A stretch of 64,000 nucleotides of DNA from Pseudomonas lalucatii (GTDB lineage Bacteria; Pseudomonadota; Gammaproteobacteria; Pseudomonadales; Pseudomonadaceae): contig NZ_JADPMV010000002.1 of NCBI RefSeq assembly GCF_018398425.1, positions 1,628,376 to 1,692,375 of the forward strand. Direction: 5' to 3'. Below are positions 36,201 through 44,660 of the stretch, in pieces. Position 1 is the stretch's first letter, and each line of letters opens with the position of its first letter. The notes under the pieces are model-generated. The model was not told the origin of the DNA and searched no databases. It was given only the letters and a program-made list of their open reading frames with translations. Both the position numbers and the translations under genes were made by a program.

Positions 36201-36369
36201 GCTAGTGTCCTGAATAAGAAGTTGGCTGTTTAATCTTGGCGGCGTCTTTAGCCGCTGGGCCGCGTTTCCGCTCCTCGCCACGGCTCTGCCATGACTCGTC
36301 GCGGCGCCTAGCCCGGCAACAACATCCACTCGCCAGTTCTTGAGCGAATGTCCAGCTCAGGACACTAGC
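36201..36369. mobile_element. Short terminal-inverted-repeat element (MITE-like or IS remnant)
   Basis: Perfect 13-bp inverted repeats GCTAGTGTCCTGA (36,201-36,213) and TCAGGACACTAGC (36,357-36,369) enclose about 145 bases with no transposase. Outermost CTAG at both ends fits a 4-bp target duplication as made by some IS5-type elements. The right repeat supplies the TAG stop codon of the kinase gene. Confidence 0.6.
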
Positions 36370-37702
36370 GAATGCCATCCCTGATACTGCTGAAATAGGC
36401 ATCCGTGCCAATCTGGCCGCCCTTCAGAGCAATCTGCAGGCCGTCGAACGCGGGGTTTTCGCTGTAGGCCGTGCAGAGCGGGGAACCCGGTGATTCGGTC
36501 AACGGCAGGCGCGCGGTCAGGGCGAAGATGCCCAACTGCTGCAACGCATGACTGGAGGTATCACCCCCGGCGATAACCGCGCGCTGCAGCTGCTCCTGCT
36601 CAATCAGCTGCTTGAGAATCTTGCCGAGAAACTCGCCGATCCGATGGCGGAAGGCTTCGCTCATCTCCTCCTTCGCCACCAGGTTGGAGTCCGGCCCCTT
36701 GGCGGTGTAGAGCACCACGCTCAAGCCATTGCGAAGCGCCGCCAGCCCCTGCTCCACCGCCTCTTGCAGCGCGGACTCGCGCTCCCCATCGAGCACCAGC
36801 CGACGCGGATCCAGTGCGATGGTCGCGAAGCCATTCTTCTCGGCGCAGGCGATCTGGCGAGCGGTCACCTGTGAGCAGCTGCCGGAGACCACGGCAATCC
36901 GGTCTACCGCGCCGGGCGAGGTGAAGTCGGACTGGCCCGGGATCACCCCTTGCTCAGCCCAGGCTTTCACCAGTGCATATTCGACACCGGAAGACCCGAC
37001 GACAAACTGGCCACCCGCCTTGCGTGTCCGGCACAGCTGGCGCCCGACCTCGCGCTGGATCGTGACATCGGGCACGTCATAGAGCAGCACCTCGTCCGGA
37101 CCAGCCATCAGCCGATCGATGCAGGCGTCCACATCGGCGCTCCCGAGCGCCACCAGGTCGGCCAGGGCAATCTGCTTGTCGGTCTGCTTGCCCAAATGAA
37201 CACGCAGGTCGCTGTCGGCCATCGGCGTGACCGGATGGCGACTCATGACCGGGTGGCGATCCAGGCGGTAAGTCGTCCCGTTCACCGTAGCGAACAGGTG
37301 GCCGAACGCGGTATAGCGCTTGAGCTGCGGTGCGCCGACCACGACCGGGGTGAGCGGTTGGTCGAATAACCGATGGCCAATATCCAGCGCCTTGCCAATG
37401 CTGCCAACCTGCGGCGCGCTGTCAAAGGTCGAACAAACCTTGTAGTGGCAGAAATCCGCGTTCAGGCTCTTGAGCCAGGTAAAGGCCGTCGGCAGGTGCT
37501 GCTCCATCCATTGCGGTGACTCGCTCCGGCTAGTGCCTGCCAGGCCGATGGCCCGGCACTCCGCAAAACGGGCCCGCTGCTCGGGGCTCGGCGGCTTGAG
37601 GAAGAGCACGGTCGGCACGCCGTGCAGGGTCAAAGATTCCATGACATCGGTTGAGCCGGTCAGGTCGTCGCCATAGTAGGACAGCAGCAAGTCGGTACTC
37701 AT
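36365..37702 (-). CDS. oiaK: DUF1537/OtnK-type four-carbon acid sugar kinase, probable 3-oxo-isoapionate kinase
   Basis: A 445-residue ATP-dependent kinase of the OtnK family. The N-terminal substrate domain starts LLLSYYGDDLTGSTDVME (residues 5-22); the C-terminal nucleotide domain has VVSGSCSQVTARQI (271-284), AGGDTSSHALQQLG (378-391) and LKGGQIGTDAYF (426-437). OtnK relatives phosphorylate threonate, erythronate or 3-oxo-isoapionate. Translational overlap (ATGA) with the RuBisCO-like gene and the ApnO-like gene across the divergent promoter point to 3-oxo-isoapionate-4-phosphate as product. The stop codon is provided by the inverted repeat of a small inserted element, but family length looks complete. 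Confidence 0.82.
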   Translation of the reverse strand: MSTDLLLSYYGDDLTGSTDVMESLTLHGVPTVLFLKPPSPEQRARFAECRAIGLAGTSRSESPQWMEQHLPTAFTWLKSLNADFCHYKVCSTFDSAPQVGSIGKALDIGHRLFDQPLTPVVVGAPQLKRYTAFGHLFATVNGTTYRLDRHPVMSRHPVTPMADSDLRVHLGKQTDKQIALADLVALGSADVDACIDRLMAGPDEVLLYDVPDVTIQREVGRQLCRTRKAGGQFVVGSSGVEYALVKAWAEQGVIPGQSDFTSPGAVDRIAVVSGSCSQVTARQIACAEKNGFATIALDPRRLVLDGERESALQEAVEQGLAALRNGLSVVLYTAKGPDSNLVAKEEMSEAFRHRIGEFLGKILKQLIEQEQLQRAVIAGGDTSSHALQQLGIFALTARLPLTESPGSPLCTAYSENPAFDGLQIALKGGQIGTDAYFSSIRDGIR

Positions 37703-38970
37703 GAGCGGAACGCCTTGATTGCGTCGGCCAGCGCCGGGTGTTCCTTGGCATAGGTTTCCAGCGCGATGCCCTGCACCGTTGCATCCCACGCCTGGCGCAG
37801 GCTGCTTACACCGCCCTGGATGCCGCCGGGGTGAGCCATGATGCCGCCGCCACAACAATAAATCAGGTCGGTATTGCCCAACGCCGCATAGGTGTCGGCT
37901 ACCTGCTCGGCACTCTGGGCAGAGGAAAACACCGGCATGATGGTGCAGCCGTTGTGCGGCGCGTCGAACATCGGCGTCTGGCAAGTTTTCGCCGAGACGA
38001 TTACCGAGTCATCGGCCTCGCTGAACTTGTTGCGCAAGCCGTTGACATGCAGATGGTCCACTCCGGCCAGGCGCCAGAGTTTCTGGTAGGCCACGTAGCT
38101 GAAACCAATGAACGGCGAGCGACTGTACAAGCCCCAACCAGCGCGATGACCGTGGATCGGCACCGCACTGTACTGACGCAGCTTGGCCAGACCTGGCAAG
38201 CCAACGCTGTTGAGCGTGGCCATGACACAGGTGCCGCCGGCTGAGACTACATAGTCATGGTGGCGCTGCATTTCATCGATTTCGTCGGTGATATTGAAGG
38301 CGTACATGACTTTCTTGCCGGTACGCTCGGCGTGCTCGTTGATAACCTGCATCACCGCATCGACCCGTGCCGTCAGCGGGTTGTGCGGGCCGTTGGCCTG
38401 CAGTTCGTCATCCTTGATGAAGTCGATACCGCCTGCGACCAAATCCTTGACCATGGCCGCAGTGGCCGCCGGGGAAAGTCCAACGCTGGGTTTGATGATG
38501 GTGCCGATCAACGGCCCTTGATTCACGCCTGCCAACACACGCGTGCCGCCGATACCGAAGGCTGGGCCCCGATAGGCCTGGGCAAACTCGCTGGTGAGCT
38601 GGATATCGAGCAGTTTGAGGCCGGAGAACTCTTTCAACTCGAACAGGTTACCGGCCACGGTCGCCAACAGATTGGGCAATGAAGGCCCCATGTTCGCAAT
38701 GGGCCAAGACAACTCGACCCGGGCCCGGCGATACACCGGTTTGCTGCCGAACGAGGCCGGAAGCGGCCGCATTGGCAGCGAGGGCTCGAGCGTTGAGTCC
38801 AGCTCGACAATGCTTTCCACCCGGGCGCAATGGGCGAGACGCAGCTCGTCCGTTTCGGCGGCGAGTCGGGTGAATGTCCCTGAGGATTGCTCCCCAGCCA
38901 TGACCTCTGCTGCAACCTGAATCGGATAAGGCGTCTCGATCCAATAGGTTGCACGAATACGTTCTGCCAT
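37699..38970 (-). CDS. oiaT: RuBisCO-like protein, probable 3-oxo-isoapionate-4-phosphate transcarboxylase/hydrolase
   Basis: A 423-residue form IV RuBisCO homologue. It retains the carboxylation-site Lys and metal ligands (GIDFIKDDE, Lys186/Asp188/Glu189), the catalytic Lys160 in GTIIKPSVGLSP and HRAG (His275-Arg276), and has the phosphate-binding stretch YCCGGGIMAHPGG at 371-383; loop 6 is replaced by GLRNKFSE. RLPs of D-apionate pathways either decarboxylate 3-oxo-isoapionate-4-phosphate (OiaX) or split it to 3-phosphoglycerate and glycolate (OiaT). The three island enzymes that take 3-phosphoglycerate to pyruvate favour OiaT; sequence alone does not decide. ATG chosen for GGAGG eight bases upstream; stop overlaps the kinase start. 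Confidence 0.75.
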   Translation of the reverse strand: MAERIRATYWIETPYPIQVAAEVMAGEQSSGTFTRLAAETDELRLAHCARVESIVELDSTLEPSLPMRPLPASFGSKPVYRRARVELSWPIANMGPSLPNLLATVAGNLFELKEFSGLKLLDIQLTSEFAQAYRGPAFGIGGTRVLAGVNQGPLIGTIIKPSVGLSPAATAAMVKDLVAGGIDFIKDDELQANGPHNPLTARVDAVMQVINEHAERTGKKVMYAFNITDEIDEMQRHHDYVVSAGGTCVMATLNSVGLPGLAKLRQYSAVPIHGHRAGWGLYSRSPFIGFSYVAYQKLWRLAGVDHLHVNGLRNKFSEADDSVIVSAKTCQTPMFDAPHNGCTIMPVFSSAQSAEQVADTYAALGNTDLIYCCGGGIMAHPGGIQGGVSSLRQAWDATVQGIALETYAKEHPALADAIKAFRS

Positions 38971-39475
38971 CTCACCCACCTCCAGTTCTAATTGGAATAT
39001 GACCTCAGCGGCGTGGGTCGCTGCTGCGGCGCTGGCTTTTACAGGCCCATCGGAAATCGCTTAGAGCTCAAGCTGGTATCGATATTATGTCGTCATACCA
39101 GATATGGCAACGGCTTTTATCGGGCGACGGAACTGGCCGTGGGCTTTGCCTCGAACGGTCTCGGTGGGCGTGCCTGGCAGCACAGAATTCGTGTGTCCAT
39201 GCCGCCAGCTCGGTGGTCGACCAACCTTGGCCCGCTCGGCGAATGACAATAGAAGGGGGAATGCCGTGCGCAGTCGCGCGCGGGGGGATCCGATAAACCG
39301 GAAGCGGAGTCGACTGAACGTCGATAGGGAGCGAACCGGCCGGGGGCTCCGGTGTGCAGGCGAGTTACTGGTCGATACGGAGCGCCCGCCAGTTCTGCCT
39401 GTCGACGCTGAGGCGCGGCGCCGCCAGCGAACTGCGCATCAATGCCGTCAGAAACTTGCAGTTGGCGCCAGTGCG
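38971..39475. other. Intergenic region between the RLP gene and the GntR gene
   Basis: 505 bases. The left end contains the RLP-kinase promoter and the 21-bp operator at 39,081. From about 39,110 to 39,475 only short frames are found, without ribosome binding sites or recognisable protein similarity; possibly a decayed gene. Confidence 0.4.
39081..39101. promoter_or_regulatory. Candidate GntR operator upstream of the RLP-kinase operon
   Basis: A 21-bp sequence (core TTATGTCGTCATACCAG) differing in a single base from 40,328-40,348. The last seven bases ATACCAG pair with CTGGTAT at 39,073-39,079, giving an inverted repeat. It lies about 110-130 bp upstream of the RLP start. Confidence 0.65.
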
Positions 39476-40186
39476 CTATGTGACGTTGGTGTAGATATCA
39501 TCGGCTCGGCTGAGGTGGATCTTCATAGCCTGTTCGGCGGCGTCCGGGTCGCCCGCAGCAATTGCCTGCAGAATATTCCGGTGTTCATCGAGCGTTACCT
39601 GCTCGTTGCCTTCCCAGTGCAGCAGCTTCGAATGAAAGCGAGCCAGCCAGCTCAGCATCGCCCGGCTGGTGGCTTCGAAGATCGGATTGCCGGTTACCAC
39701 CGCAATCCCGGTGTGAAACTCCATATCGGCGTCGACAAAGCCTTGGCAATCGCGATTGAGCTTGCTGGCTTGCACCTCCAGCAGCGCCTCCAAGCGTTTG
39801 ACGTCCTCCGGGCCTGCTAATTCGGCGGCGCGCCTCACCACTCCCAATTCAAAAAATGCGCGAGCCTCTTTGAGCTGTTCCAGTGCCGAAGGAGACTGCT
39901 GCAGCATGTGCCGAGCGGTGAAGTCGATCTGCGAAACCAGCCCGGCCGCCGTCAGCTTCAGCACTTTTGGCCGCTGCCCATGAGAGATCGATACCAGCCC
40001 TGTGCGCTCCAGCGACTGCATGGCCTCGCGGATGGCGGGGCGGCCAACCCCCAGCTCATCCATAAGTTCGCGCTCAGACGGCAAGGTATCGCCGGGGCCG
40101 TACTCGCCCAAGCGGATCTTTTCATACAGTCGGTCAAAGACATCGTCAGACAATTTTCGTCTAACAATCTTGTTTGAAAGCCTCAT
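39476..40186 (-). CDS. FadR-subfamily GntR transcriptional regulator
   Basis: A 236-residue regulator: N-terminal winged helix (residues 8-75; YGPGDTLPSERELMDELGVGRPAIREAM) and C-terminal FCD effector domain with metal-ligand-type residues in DADMEFHTGIAVVTGN and HLSRADDIY. FadR-type GntR proteins commonly repress sugar-acid catabolic genes until the acid or an intermediate binds. Start 40,186 has AAGAGG upstream; a 31-residue extension to 40,279 is possible but not typical. It sits between and divergent from the ApnO-TRAP operon, with near-identical 21-bp motifs upstream of both catabolic operons. Confidence 0.88.
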   Translation of the reverse strand: MRLSNKIVRRKLSDDVFDRLYEKIRLGEYGPGDTLPSERELMDELGVGRPAIREAMQSLERTGLVSISHGQRPKVLKLTAAGLVSQIDFTARHMLQQSPSALEQLKEARAFFELGVVRRAAELAGPEDVKRLEALLEVQASKLNRDCQGFVDADMEFHTGIAVVTGNPIFEATSRAMLSWLARFHSKLLHWEGNEQVTLDEHRNILQAIAAGDPDAAEQAMKIHLSRADDIYTNVT

Positions 40187-40327
40187 TTGTGCGGCCTCTT
40201 GATGGTTATCAGCGCGTTGGCCGTGGGGGTTGCGCTGGAATGCGCCTTCTGCGGCGGGGCAGCTTACCAGCGAATTCATACCGGCTACATAGCATCACTG
40301 CAAATTAGATGTTGACATGATGATCTA

Positions 40328-40348
40328 GATATTATGTCATCATACCAG
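40328..40348. promoter_or_regulatory. Candidate GntR operator upstream of apnO and the regulator gene
   Basis: 21-bp motif (core TTATGTCATCATACCAG) nearly identical to 39,081-39,101. It lies in the divergent promoter between the GntR gene and the apnO-TRAP operon, next to a TTGACA-like -35 at about 40,313. Repression of both operons by the adjacent GntR protein is inferred. Confidence 0.68.
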
Positions 40349-40457
40349 TCGCGGCAAACATATCCGTGTTGAGCGTCCAGACCGATCCCCGCAAACGGCT
40401 GCCGAAAGTCCGCATTTCCGGGGGGAGGTTTTCTACTAACAAGATGAGGTGATGAGG

Positions 40458-41285
40458 ATGACGACGATAGCCCTGATTGGTGCGGGTGGAAAAATGGGCT
40501 TCAGGCTCGCTAGCAACCTGAAAGGTTCTGAGTTTGAAGTGCGGCACGTGGAAGTCAGTGAGGCCGGGCGCGCTCGCCTGCAGTCCGAGCTAGGCATCAC
40601 CTGCGTGGATGCGGCTGACGCGGTGCCGGGTGCGGACGCTGTGATCCTGGCAGTCCCGGACAATCTGGTCGGCAAAATTTCGGCCAGCCTGAGCCCGATG
40701 ATGGCAAGCGGCACCATGGTCATTACCCTGGATGCTGCCGCCCCCTTCGCAGGTCATCTGCCAGACCGCAGTGATCTAACCTACTTCGTAACCCACCCGT
40801 GCCATCCACCCATCTTCAACGATGAAACCACGATGGAAGCCAAGACCGACTACTTCGGCGGCAGCAAAGCCAAGCAGCACATTGTCAGCGCGTTGATGCA
40901 GGGACCAGATGAAAGCTTCGACCTGGGCGAGCGCATCGGTCGCACCATCTACGCTCCTGTGGTGCGCTCGCACCGCTGCACTGTCGACCAGATGGCGCTG
41001 CTCGAGCCCGGCCTCTCCGAAACGATCTGCGCCACCTTGTTGGTCATCATGCGCGAGGCGATGGATGAAGTAGTCAACCGTGGTGTTCCCCACGAATGCG
41101 CGCGCGACTTCCTCCTGGGTCACATGAACATTCTAGCTGCAGTGATCTTCGACGAGCAGCCGGGTGTGTTCTCGGACGCTTGCAACAAGGCGATTGAGAA
41201 CGCCCGTGGTCAGCTCATGAAGGATGATTGGAAGCGCGTTTTCGAGCGCGAAGAGATTGCTGAGAGCATTCGCCGCATCACCTGA
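40458..41285 (+). CDS. apnO: ApnO-like NAD-dependent dehydrogenase, probable D-apionate oxidoisomerase
   Basis: A 275-residue protein with N-terminal NAD-binding motif IALIGAGGKMG (residues 4-14), VILAVPDNLVGK, the substrate-domain block FVTHPCHPPIFNDET (110-123) and a helical C-terminal domain of the phosphogluconate-dehydrogenase type (PF16896-like). ApnO enzymes oxidise and rearrange D-apionate to 3-oxo-isoapionate. The neighbours needed for the next steps, an OtnK-type kinase and an RLP, are across the promoter. ATG 40,458 is preferred because GAGGTG lies six bases upstream; GTG/ATG codons three and two codons earlier are less well placed. Confidence 0.78.
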   Translation: MTTIALIGAGGKMGFRLASNLKGSEFEVRHVEVSEAGRARLQSELGITCVDAADAVPGADAVILAVPDNLVGKISASLSPMMASGTMVITLDAAAPFAGHLPDRSDLTYFVTHPCHPPIFNDETTMEAKTDYFGGSKAKQHIVSALMQGPDESFDLGERIGRTIYAPVVRSHRCTVDQMALLEPGLSETICATLLVIMREAMDEVVNRGVPHECARDFLLGHMNILAAVIFDEQPGVFSDACNKAIENARGQLMKDDWKRVFEREEIAESIRRIT

Positions 41286-41389
41286 TGCGAGTTCAGCGTG
41301 GTGGTCCCAGGTCTACGGAGCCGAGACCACCAGCCGGTTAAGAATGCAAAACAACCTGTGTATAAAAACAAGAATGCTGGAGGTTACCC

Positions 41390-42370
41390 ATGATTAAGCT
41401 CCATAAAACCGTCGTCGCTCTCACTCTCGGCGCCGCACTGGCCGCTGCGACGACCGCACAAGCGGCCCAGGAAATGAACCTGGCGTTCACTCCCCCGCTC
41501 AACTCCCACTACGGCGATGCCGGCAAAGCCTTCGCCGCCGAAATCGACAAGCTCAGCGAAGGCAAGTTCAAGATCAACCTGAAGCCTGCCGGCGCCCTCG
41601 GTGGCGAGCGCGATGTGATCGAAGGCCTTGAGATCGGTTCCGTTGAAATCACCATCTCGTCCACAGGACCGATTGGCAGCTTCGTGCCCGAAGTCTATGC
41701 CCTCGACTTTCCTTTCCTCTTCACCAGCTACGACCATGCGCATCGAGTCCTGGACGGTCCTATTGGCCAGGAAATCTTCGCCAAGTTTGACGCCCATGGG
41801 CTGATAGGGCTGGCTTGGGCAGAGAACGGCTTCCGCCATGTCACCAATAGCGTCCATCCGGTGCAAACCCCTGCGGACCTAGCAGGACTCAAACTGCGCA
41901 CCATGGAAAACAAAGTGCACATTGCGGCATTTCAGGCCGCGGGCGCCTCACCAACACCCATGTCATGGACGGAAGTCATTACGGCACTGCAACAGGGCAC
42001 AGTAGATGGCCAGGAAAACCCCATAACGGTGCTCACGGCCAACAAGTTCTGGGAATTCCAGAAGTACCTGACACTCACCAGCCATGTGTATTCGCCGGCG
42101 GCAGTGGTGATGTCAAAAGTCGTCTGGGACGACTTGAACGATGAGGAAAAGGGCTGGTTTATCCAGGCGGGTAAAGCGGCAGCCGAGGCCTCGCGTGCCA
42201 CCGTTAGAGCAAACGAAACCGCCGGCGTTGAGTTGCTGCGGGAGAACGGTATGGAGGTGGTGACTGACGTCGACACAGCCGCTTTCCAACAAGCGGTTCA
42301 ACCCGCATATGATAAATACGCCGCCGAGTACGGTTCAAGCTTGATCGCCCGGATCAGAGAGACGAAATAA
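41390..42370 (+). CDS. dctP: TRAP transporter periplasmic binding protein DctP
   Basis: A 326-residue DctP-family binding protein with signal peptide (LHKTVVALTLGAALAAATTAQA). Family features: LNSHYGDAGKAFAAEIDKLSEGKFKI, ALGGERDVIEGLEIGSVEI, the carboxylate-binding region with conserved Arg in LKLRTMENKVHIAAFQAAGASPTPM and GTVDGQENPI. It delivers an organic acid to DctQM; D-apionate is the likely ligand by context. Ribosome binding site GGAGGT. It follows apnO after about 100 bp containing an inverted repeat. Confidence 0.93.
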   Translation: MIKLHKTVVALTLGAALAAATTAQAAQEMNLAFTPPLNSHYGDAGKAFAAEIDKLSEGKFKINLKPAGALGGERDVIEGLEIGSVEITISSTGPIGSFVPEVYALDFPFLFTSYDHAHRVLDGPIGQEIFAKFDAHGLIGLAWAENGFRHVTNSVHPVQTPADLAGLKLRTMENKVHIAAFQAAGASPTPMSWTEVITALQQGTVDGQENPITVLTANKFWEFQKYLTLTSHVYSPAAVVMSKVVWDDLNDEEKGWFIQAGKAAAEASRATVRANETAGVELLRENGMEVVTDVDTAAFQQAVQPAYDKYAAEYGSSLIARIRETK

Positions 42371-42375
42371 GGTGT

Positions 42376-42408
42376 TAATACGCCAGGGGCTCGCCCCCTG
42401 GCGTATTA
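42376..42408 (+). terminator. Strong intercistronic hairpin between dctP and dctQ
   Basis: Perfect 14-bp stem TAATACGCCAGGGG / CCCCTGGCGTATTA with a five-base loop, six bases after the dctP stop and without a T-run. It is likely to protect dctP mRNA or to attenuate transcription so that the binding protein exceeds the permease. Confidence 0.75.
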
Positions 42409-42442
42409 GCTTACCAACCTAAGCTCGCTGGAGACTGCCACG

Positions 42443-42928
42443 GTGTTCAAGACCATTGCAAAACTCAATCAACTGCTAATCACTATTAGCCACAACATTG
42501 CCGCGCTGCTCCTGGCAATATCCGTCTTCCTGGTTTTCTATCAGGTCATTACTCGGTTTATCGTGGGTGACTCTTCTACGTGGACTGAAGTGCTGGCCCG
42601 AGGCCTGATCATCTGGTGTGTGTTCCTTTCGAGTGCGGTGTGTTTTCGCATTGGCTCAATGATCTCGATTGAAATATTCGTCACCCGTATACCGGCACGC
42701 TTTCAAATAAGCGCCCATCGCCTGATAACGTGCTTAACCTTGATGTTTCTCGGGGTTCTGATCTGGTACGGCTGGCTGATGACGTTGCGTGTAGCCGGGC
42801 AGGATATTGCCATGCTCGATATATCCATTGCCTGGTTCTACGCCGCGATCCCTGTCGGGGCCAGCTTTGCGTTGATAGCCGTCATGATTCGTCATTTTGA
42901 GCTTGAGCAGAAGCATCGCCAAGGCTAG
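42443..42928 (+). CDS. dctQ: TRAP transporter small permease DctQ
   Basis: A 161-residue inner-membrane protein with four predicted membrane helices. ITRFIVGDSSTWTEVLARGLIIW is the DctQ-typical stretch after helix one. It starts at GTG (42,443), preceded by GGAG. It pairs with DctM (35 bp downstream) as the Na+-driven TRAP permease. GC content is notably low for the window. Confidence 0.9.
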   Translation: MFKTIAKLNQLLITISHNIAALLLAISVFLVFYQVITRFIVGDSSTWTEVLARGLIIWCVFLSSAVCFRIGSMISIEIFVTRIPARFQISAHRLITCLTLMFLGVLIWYGWLMTLRVAGQDIAMLDISIAWFYAAIPVGASFALIAVMIRHFELEQKHRQG

Positions 42929-42962
42929 CTATACCTCACAATAAGAACCAAAGAGAACTGCC

Positions 42963-44237
42963 ATGAATATTGCAATAGCACTTATCTTAATTCTGTTTTT
43001 TGCCATATCCGTACCGGTCGCGGTGTCTATTGCCTTATCCAGCATATTTGGCATCGTTTTCTTCACCAACATTCCGCTGCTCGTCGTTCCTCAGCGCATG
43101 TTTGTTGGTCTGGATAGTTTTCCATTGATGGCGGTGCCGTTCTTTATTCTCGCCGGTAATATCATGGTCAAGAGCGGTGTGGCGGCCCGTCTGGTCGACT
43201 TTGCCAAATCGCTGGTCGGTGGTGTGCAAGGTGGTCTGGCCTGCACCTGCGTCGTGACCTGCATGATTTTCGCCGCCGTTTCAGGCTCCAGTGTGGCGAC
43301 GACATTCGCCATCGGCAGCATCCTGATTCCAGCCATGATCAAACATGGCTACCCCGTCCCCATGGCCGCTTCGATTCAAGCTTCCTCGGCAGAGTTAGGC
43401 GTCATTATTCCGCCTTCGGTACCGCTGATCCTCTATGGCGTCAGCACTGAAACATCGATTGGCCAGTTGTTCCTTGCCGGTTTGGGTCCAGGGCTGTTGA
43501 TTAGCGGCGCGCTGATCGTGATGGTGAGCATCTGGTGCCGGGTGAAGGGCTACGGCAAAGAAGACGGCCAAGACAACCAGCCAGCGATGCAGTCGTTCCG
43601 CCGTGCATTCTGGGCGTTGCTGATGCCCGTCATCATCATCGGCGGCATCTACGGCGGCATTTTTACCCCGACGGAAGCGTCTGCGGTCGCTGTGGTATAT
43701 GGCTTGGTTCTTGGTTTGGTGGTGTATCGCACCATTCCCTACAGCAGCTTGCCGAGTATTTTTAGGGAAAGCGCCATTTCATCGGCCGGCGTGATGCTGA
43801 TCATCTCCGCAGCGGCATTGTTGAGCTTCATGATAAGCCGCTCCGGTTTGCCCAGCGATATCGGTCAGTGGGCGCAGCAGGCGTTCGAAAACAAATACAG
43901 CTTCTTGCTTGCAATCAACTTGCTGCTGTTTGTGGTTGGGATGTTTATCGAGACTTCTGCGGCCATTCTGATTCTGGCACCAATACTCGCGCCGATTGCC
44001 ATCGCCTTCGGGGTTGACCCGGTCCATTTCGGTATCATCATTGTTGCAAACTTGGCACTGGGCATGTTCACCCCACCGCTAGGCATCAACTTGTTTGCGG
44101 CCTGCCAAGTTGCTGAAATCCGAGTCGAACAAATATTCCGCTCTTTGGTGTTTCCAGTTCTGACTGTGGTTTTCTGCGTATTCTTGATCACCTATATACC
44201 CGGCATCTCGCTGTTCTTAAGAAACTTGGTGTATTAG
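42963..44237 (+). CDS. dctM: TRAP transporter large permease DctM
   Basis: A 424-residue membrane protein with about 12-13 helices: IALILILFFAISVPVAVSIA at the start, FPLMAVPFFILAGNIM, CMIFAAVSGSSVATTFAIGSI, IPPSVPLILYGVST, and NLALGMFTPPLGINLFAACQVA near the C-terminus. It forms the transport path of the TRAP system. Last gene of apnO-dctPQM; a 423-bp gap with no obvious terminator follows before pyk. Clearly low GC compared with core genes of this window. Confidence 0.93.
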   Translation: MNIAIALILILFFAISVPVAVSIALSSIFGIVFFTNIPLLVVPQRMFVGLDSFPLMAVPFFILAGNIMVKSGVAARLVDFAKSLVGGVQGGLACTCVVTCMIFAAVSGSSVATTFAIGSILIPAMIKHGYPVPMAASIQASSAELGVIIPPSVPLILYGVSTETSIGQLFLAGLGPGLLISGALIVMVSIWCRVKGYGKEDGQDNQPAMQSFRRAFWALLMPVIIIGGIYGGIFTPTEASAVAVVYGLVLGLVVYRTIPYSSLPSIFRESAISSAGVMLIISAAALLSFMISRSGLPSDIGQWAQQAFENKYSFLLAINLLLFVVGMFIETSAAILILAPILAPIAIAFGVDPVHFGIIIVANLALGMFTPPLGINLFAACQVAEIRVEQIFRSLVFPVLTVVFCVFLITYIPGISLFLRNLVY

Positions 44238-44660
44238 CGCCAGCGCCATGAAGTTCGTCCACCCGCGTCGACCAGTACCACTTCGGCAACGCGCATAAGC
44301 CTTTGCGTTTCACGCGCCGCCACAGTTGTTGTTTGGGTGGGCACTCTCTACGTGTAACGAGCAACACACTGGGTGATTGACCCAAGGTAGGTTGAGTCAG
44401 TCATCCAGTGCCCTTTTCGACCTCCCGGCAGGCGGTGTCACGGCCTGACTGCCGGGGTGGTCGATTTTAATCCCGAGTTGCCGCCCCTGGCGGTTATGGA
44501 TTGGCGTCGGTCCGTATTGCTGGCTCCATGCAGCAGATCGACTCAGAGCATAAGTGTTTGCCACGCCCTGATATCCGCGCGGCCTGGCCATAGAGAACGA
44601 CGCGCGGTGACTACCTTGGCTGAACGTGCCATGAACATCCCCTTATTGCAGAGCGTAATC
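44238..44660. other. Intergenic region between dctM and pyk
   Basis: 423 bases without a convincing gene; no copy of the 21-bp GntR motif was found. An imperfect inverted repeat is at 44,371-44,406 (GGTGATTGACCCAA mirrored by TTGAGTCAGTCATCC), a possible operator or weak terminator. Whether pyk has its own promoter here or depends on readthrough from dctM is not clear. Confidence 0.4.

Noticed and set aside
36365..41285. Threonate/erythronate (Ltn/Otn) pathway as the reading of the kinase-dehydrogenase pair
   Set aside because: That pathway uses an OtnC-type aldolase and an isomerase; here an RLP takes that place, and the dehydrogenase has the PF16896-like HPCHPPIF block instead of an LtnD pattern.
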